From Camellia lanceoleosa (lineage: Eukaryota > Streptophyta > Magnoliopsida > Ericales > Theaceae), in the NCBI GenBank assembly GCA_025200525.1, contig CM045759.1, forward strand, positions 4,836,001-4,900,000: DNA of 64,000 nucleotides. Reading direction: 5' to 3'. Under the pieces are notes generated by a model, which ran no database searches, was not told the DNA's origin, and saw nothing but the letters and a program-made list of their open reading frames with translations. How positions within the stretch are numbered: position 1 is the stretch's first letter; each line of letters opens with the position of its first letter. The position numbers and the translations under genes are program-made. Below are positions 61,670-64,000 of the stretch, piece by piece.

Positions 61670-62644
61670 TTACATACTTGCAGTATCTGTATCCTCAAAA
61701 TCCAACAACTGAGTGGTGACGGACTTTGTTGAAGTTGGCGGGAGGATAACCTCGTTGTCAATCAAGTCTTGTACCTCATGACGGAGGCAGAAGCAATTAT
61801 CAGTGGCATGGCCAGTCTGCTGATGGTACGCGCAGTACAGGGAAGCATCATGCGTGGCGGGGAGATTCTTCGGGAGGGGCCGAGGCTCCAGGGGTTTAAG
61901 GTGTCCCCTCTCGGCAAGGATTTGAAGTGCCTTGGACAATGGCATGTAGAGGGCATGGAAGACCCTACGCCCTCGGGGCAAGTACTTTGGAGCTTGAGCA
62001 TTCTGGTTAGATGCACTAGCGAACGGATCAGCGGGTGCGGCCTTGGATTTCTGATCCTTTCCGGATGCAAGGCTGGGAGGGGGGAGAACTGTTTTGGCAT
62101 GACGGGGCCTATCCCGATTCTCTGACTGACTGGGATTGCCCTCAGGCGGAGTGGGGAAAGCATCCTCCACAGCTTTTGACATAACTGCGGATATCTGTTG
62201 CTTGTTCATTCCCCCGGCTTTCAAAGCCTCTACTGCCCACAGCAGTTGTTCGATGGGGTCGGCATCTGTCTTCATCATGCCTTTGTCTCTGGCCTCGGCC
62301 TGATTTAGAACTTGGTTTGATGCGTCGTTGTCATAGCTAGAGGCCATCTCGGGTTGATTGAGTTCAATTACAATTCGTCCCATTAGTGGGGGCTCCTGGG
62401 GTATGAAGCCTCCGGCATATGGTGCGGCTGGTGGCGAAACAGACATTCCATAGGCGAGATCCGCCACGAATCTTTGAAGATCACCTATCATTCCCATTAA
62501 TTTAAATGTAGTAGGCTCGCGAGCCTGATATAGTTGAGGGGTCCAAATTGGATGTGCGGCAGGCGACCTGGGCGGATGCGGTAGATCAATGTTAGCCTCA
62601 CCTTGCGGGGTGATTCCTTGACTTAACGCGGCCGTCATGACCAT
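61670..62644 (-). CDS. Internally deleted Tat-type gag protein, intact frame (324 aa), unit 2
   Basis: Gag forms the virus-like particle of LTR retrotransposons. The frame is open from 'MVMTAALSQGITPQGEANID' to 'LLDFEDTDTASM'. The N-terminal part (residues 1 to about 165) is Pro-rich with a helical 'EQLLWAVEALKAGGMNKQQI'. The C-terminal part reads 'MPLSKALQILAERGHLKPLE' and then a variant zinc knuckle C-X2-H-X4-H-X4-C from residue 271 ('CAYHQQTGHATDNC') followed by 'LRHEVQDLID'. That arrangement is typical of plant Tat/Ogre-like gag. The central capsid (retrotrans_gag) region usually present between these parts is missing; the join is at about residues 165-215. No pol frame follows. The protein could still bind RNA but probably not build particles alone. 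Confidence 0.78.
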   Translation of the reverse strand: MVMTAALSQGITPQGEANIDLPHPPRSPAAHPIWTPQLYQAREPTTFKLMGMIGDLQRFVADLAYGMSVSPPAAPYAGGFIPQEPPLMGRIVIELNQPEMASSYDNDASNQVLNQAEARDKGMMKTDADPIEQLLWAVEALKAGGMNKQQISAVMSKAVEDAFPTPPEGNPSQSENRDRPRHAKTVLPPPSLASGKDQKSKAAPADPFASASNQNAQAPKYLPRGRRVFHALYMPLSKALQILAERGHLKPLEPRPLPKNLPATHDASLYCAYHQQTGHATDNCFCLRHEVQDLIDNEVILPPTSTKSVTTQLLDFEDTDTASM

Positions 62645-63367
62645 GATCTTTTCCGAATTCTACGTCATGTTCAGTTCTGCCTCAGCAAGAAGAAGACACA
62701 GGTTGTTCTGAATTGACCCCCTGAATCCCTGAACTGAAACGGAAAACAAACAGTATTTCAGCCCCAAACAGATCACACACGGATGTAGTCGAACAACTGC
62801 AATCTACTACTGAACACAGTTCCCCGGAATCACTATTCAAAACTGAACTGATATTCGCAGACACAACTAATTCTCAACAACACTGATACCGGTGTCCTCA
62901 GATTGGATACCCAAACTTGCAAACTGATATACGCGTTCCCTGCAGAGATACACTCTAAAAGCACATAACAGGTAAAAGAGAGCCAATACACCCCTATGTT
63001 GGGGTAGGGTTTCCCTGTCCTATTTTGTCAGGAACTAGGGTTTCACTACGTACACAGCGGTTTCAAACAACCTATATCAGGTAAGCAACCTGTCCTAGTT
63101 TTGAATGGTCACTATGGATCCGAATATGCACTAGGTCGAATGGTCAAAAAGGGTGCCCCGGTAAAACCGGGGTTTGTGTTCTATCGGGCAGAGCTCAAAA
63201 CCGATCAGCCTTATGGACATGCCTTGACAAGACAAGCCTCAAAGAAACCGCCAGAATAGCAGATGGCCAACACGGTGTCCTAGGCGCACCAATGCACATG
63301 CAATGCAAAGAAACACATAAGTGTAGTCAAAACAGATATCACGAGTTCGAAGTCAAGCTCTCTAAAC
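62645..63367. other. gag leader region, unit 2
   Basis: Counterpart of 47774-48488. Differences between the two are concentrated at CTG and CAG sites (for example 'ccctgaactg' here against 'cctcgaatc' in unit 1). Confidence 0.6.
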
Positions 63368-63384
63368 TCCCCACAGAGTCGCCA
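63368..63384 (-). promoter_or_regulatory. Candidate tRNA primer-binding site, unit 2
   Basis: Minus strand TGGCGACTCTGTGGGGA, the same site as at 48489 but one base shorter at the CAG position. Confidence 0.55.
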
Positions 63385-63388
63385 GAAT

Positions 63389-64000
63389 CAGAATAAGCCC
63401 GGGGGACCTCGCGCTGCCGGACTTTTCGTAGGTGTTATGTTCTAAATCTTGAACCAAAGAGTCCAACTCGCAAATCGTTTTGAAGAAAAATGATTTTAAA
63501 AAGTAGTGCCAAACATGGATCGCTTTGCGGACATGAGTCGCCACCTAAATATTTTAAAATGGGAAATTTAGGAAACCCTGACTCGGTGCCGAAGGCCACG
63601 TGTCCGTCATCACCAAAGTAGTCTTGGCTCGGGAGCTTGGGTACGATCGGGGAAGGTTAGCTATGAGCACCCCCTTTCGCCCGGTTCGAACACCGGCCTC
63701 TACTAACCGTGATATCCGTTTTTGAAAACGTTATGTGTTCTTATTCCAATTATTAACCTAGAATTACTATGTTATACGCGCAGCAAACAAGTATAGACTA
63801 GATTGCCTAATTTGGAAATAAACATTGCATATCCGTTTGTTTTGAAAACGGTTTGCTACTCGTAAGTAGGCTAAAACACGGATTTCAATGAGTTTTCCAA
63901 CTCAAGCAACCCAACCTTCACCCACAGGCATTCAAACAGTTTATTTCATATAAGCATTTAGCCACATGGTAAGCATACTGTCATGGCAACATCCACACGC
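63389..64000 (-). mobile_element. LTR 3, partial, start scrambled at CTG/CAG sites
   Basis: The last 610 bases match the beginning of LTRs 1 and 2 and continue past the window. The first 150 bases differ by small indels that fall almost only at CTG or CAG: 'caactctggcaaatcg' is here 'caactcgcaaatcg', and 'aaaacagatttt' is here 'aaaatgatttt'. The expected TGTAACAAG start reads 'gaataag', so the boundary is approximate. Confidence 0.88.

Larger units (their letters stand above)
33715..64000 (-). mobile_element. Tandem array of a giant non-autonomous Tat-like Ty3/gypsy retrotransposon
   Basis: The layout is LTR (33715-37445), internal (37446-48511), LTR (48512-52263), internal (52264-63388), then LTR (63389 on, cut by the window). 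Corresponding points are about 14.8 kb apart. The middle LTR serves both units. Orientation is minus: a candidate primer-binding site follows the right LTR, and a polypurine tract precedes the left LTR. A Tat-type gag end and an antisense gene near the 3' LTR are Tat-lineage traits. No PR, RT, RH or INT motifs were found on either strand, so it depends on other elements. One complete unit is about 18.5 kb. The left insertion site is inside LINE copy 2 (preceding bases agtag). Confidence 0.85.

Noticed and set aside
33715..64000. CRISPR-like or bacterial repeat array interpretation of the 26-bp and 38-bp repeats
   Set aside because: The units are head-to-tail without spacers, inside a plant LTR element.

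Overview
This is nuclear DNA of a flowering plant, almost certainly a eudicot and probably one with a large genome. The evidence is spliced plant-type gene remnants (sieve element occlusion protein, FAR1-related protein, plant Ulp1-like protease, U-box-type kinase, KH-domain protein), L1-type plant LINEs, a CACTA terminus, and a giant LTR retrotransposon with Tat-lineage (Ty3/gypsy) features. I see no rRNA, tRNA or CRISPR. No host gene is clearly intact. The window is essentially a nested transposon landscape with gene relics.

Left half (1-33.7 kb). A minus-strand L1 LINE with ORF1 and the start of the endonuclease fills 1-2.34 kb. A five-exon sieve element occlusion (SEO) pseudogene lies on the minus strand at 5.03-7.02 kb. 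A roughly 20-unit, 50-bp minisatellite (7.3-8.26 kb) runs straight into a FAR1/MULE-transposase-like gene (8.27-10.67 kb, +). That gene keeps its DDE residues, SWIM finger and a spliced zinc knuckle, but carries one stop and three frameshifts. Convergent to it is a 14-exon Ulp1/C48 cysteine protease gene (13.65-17.70 kb, -) whose His, Asp and Cys catalytic motifs can all be read. Together these two look like the cargo of a Mutator-like element. At 21.0-26.5 kb there are fragments of a kinase and a KH-domain protein, interrupted by a LINE, and ending in a CACTA-type terminus. A second L1 LINE (27.0-33.7 kb, +) is split by a 3.5-kb solo LTR with a perfect 5-bp target duplication.

Right half (33.7-64 kb). 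The same LINE is cut by a tandem LTR-internal-LTR-internal-LTR array of one very large retroelement (LTR about 3.74 kb, internal about 11.1 kb, repeat period about 14.8 kb). The candidate PBS, PPT and U3 TATA box all place the element on the minus strand. It has no recognisable protease, RT, RNase H or integrase. It encodes only a gag that lacks its central capsid part. Antisense to that gag it carries a six-exon gene for a plant mobile domain (PMD) protein with an acidic, basic-ended tail. Two tandem-repeat arrays, hairpins and a perfect palindrome separate the PMD gene from the 3' LTR.

The most interesting items are the non-autonomous, tandemly arrayed Tat-like element with its spliced antisense PMD gene, the FAR1-like/Ulp1 pair, and a pattern in which differences between the two retroelement copies cluster at CTG/CAG sites. 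That pattern suggests methylation-dependent consensus errors, so many apparent disruptions in the PMD and gag genes may not be real.
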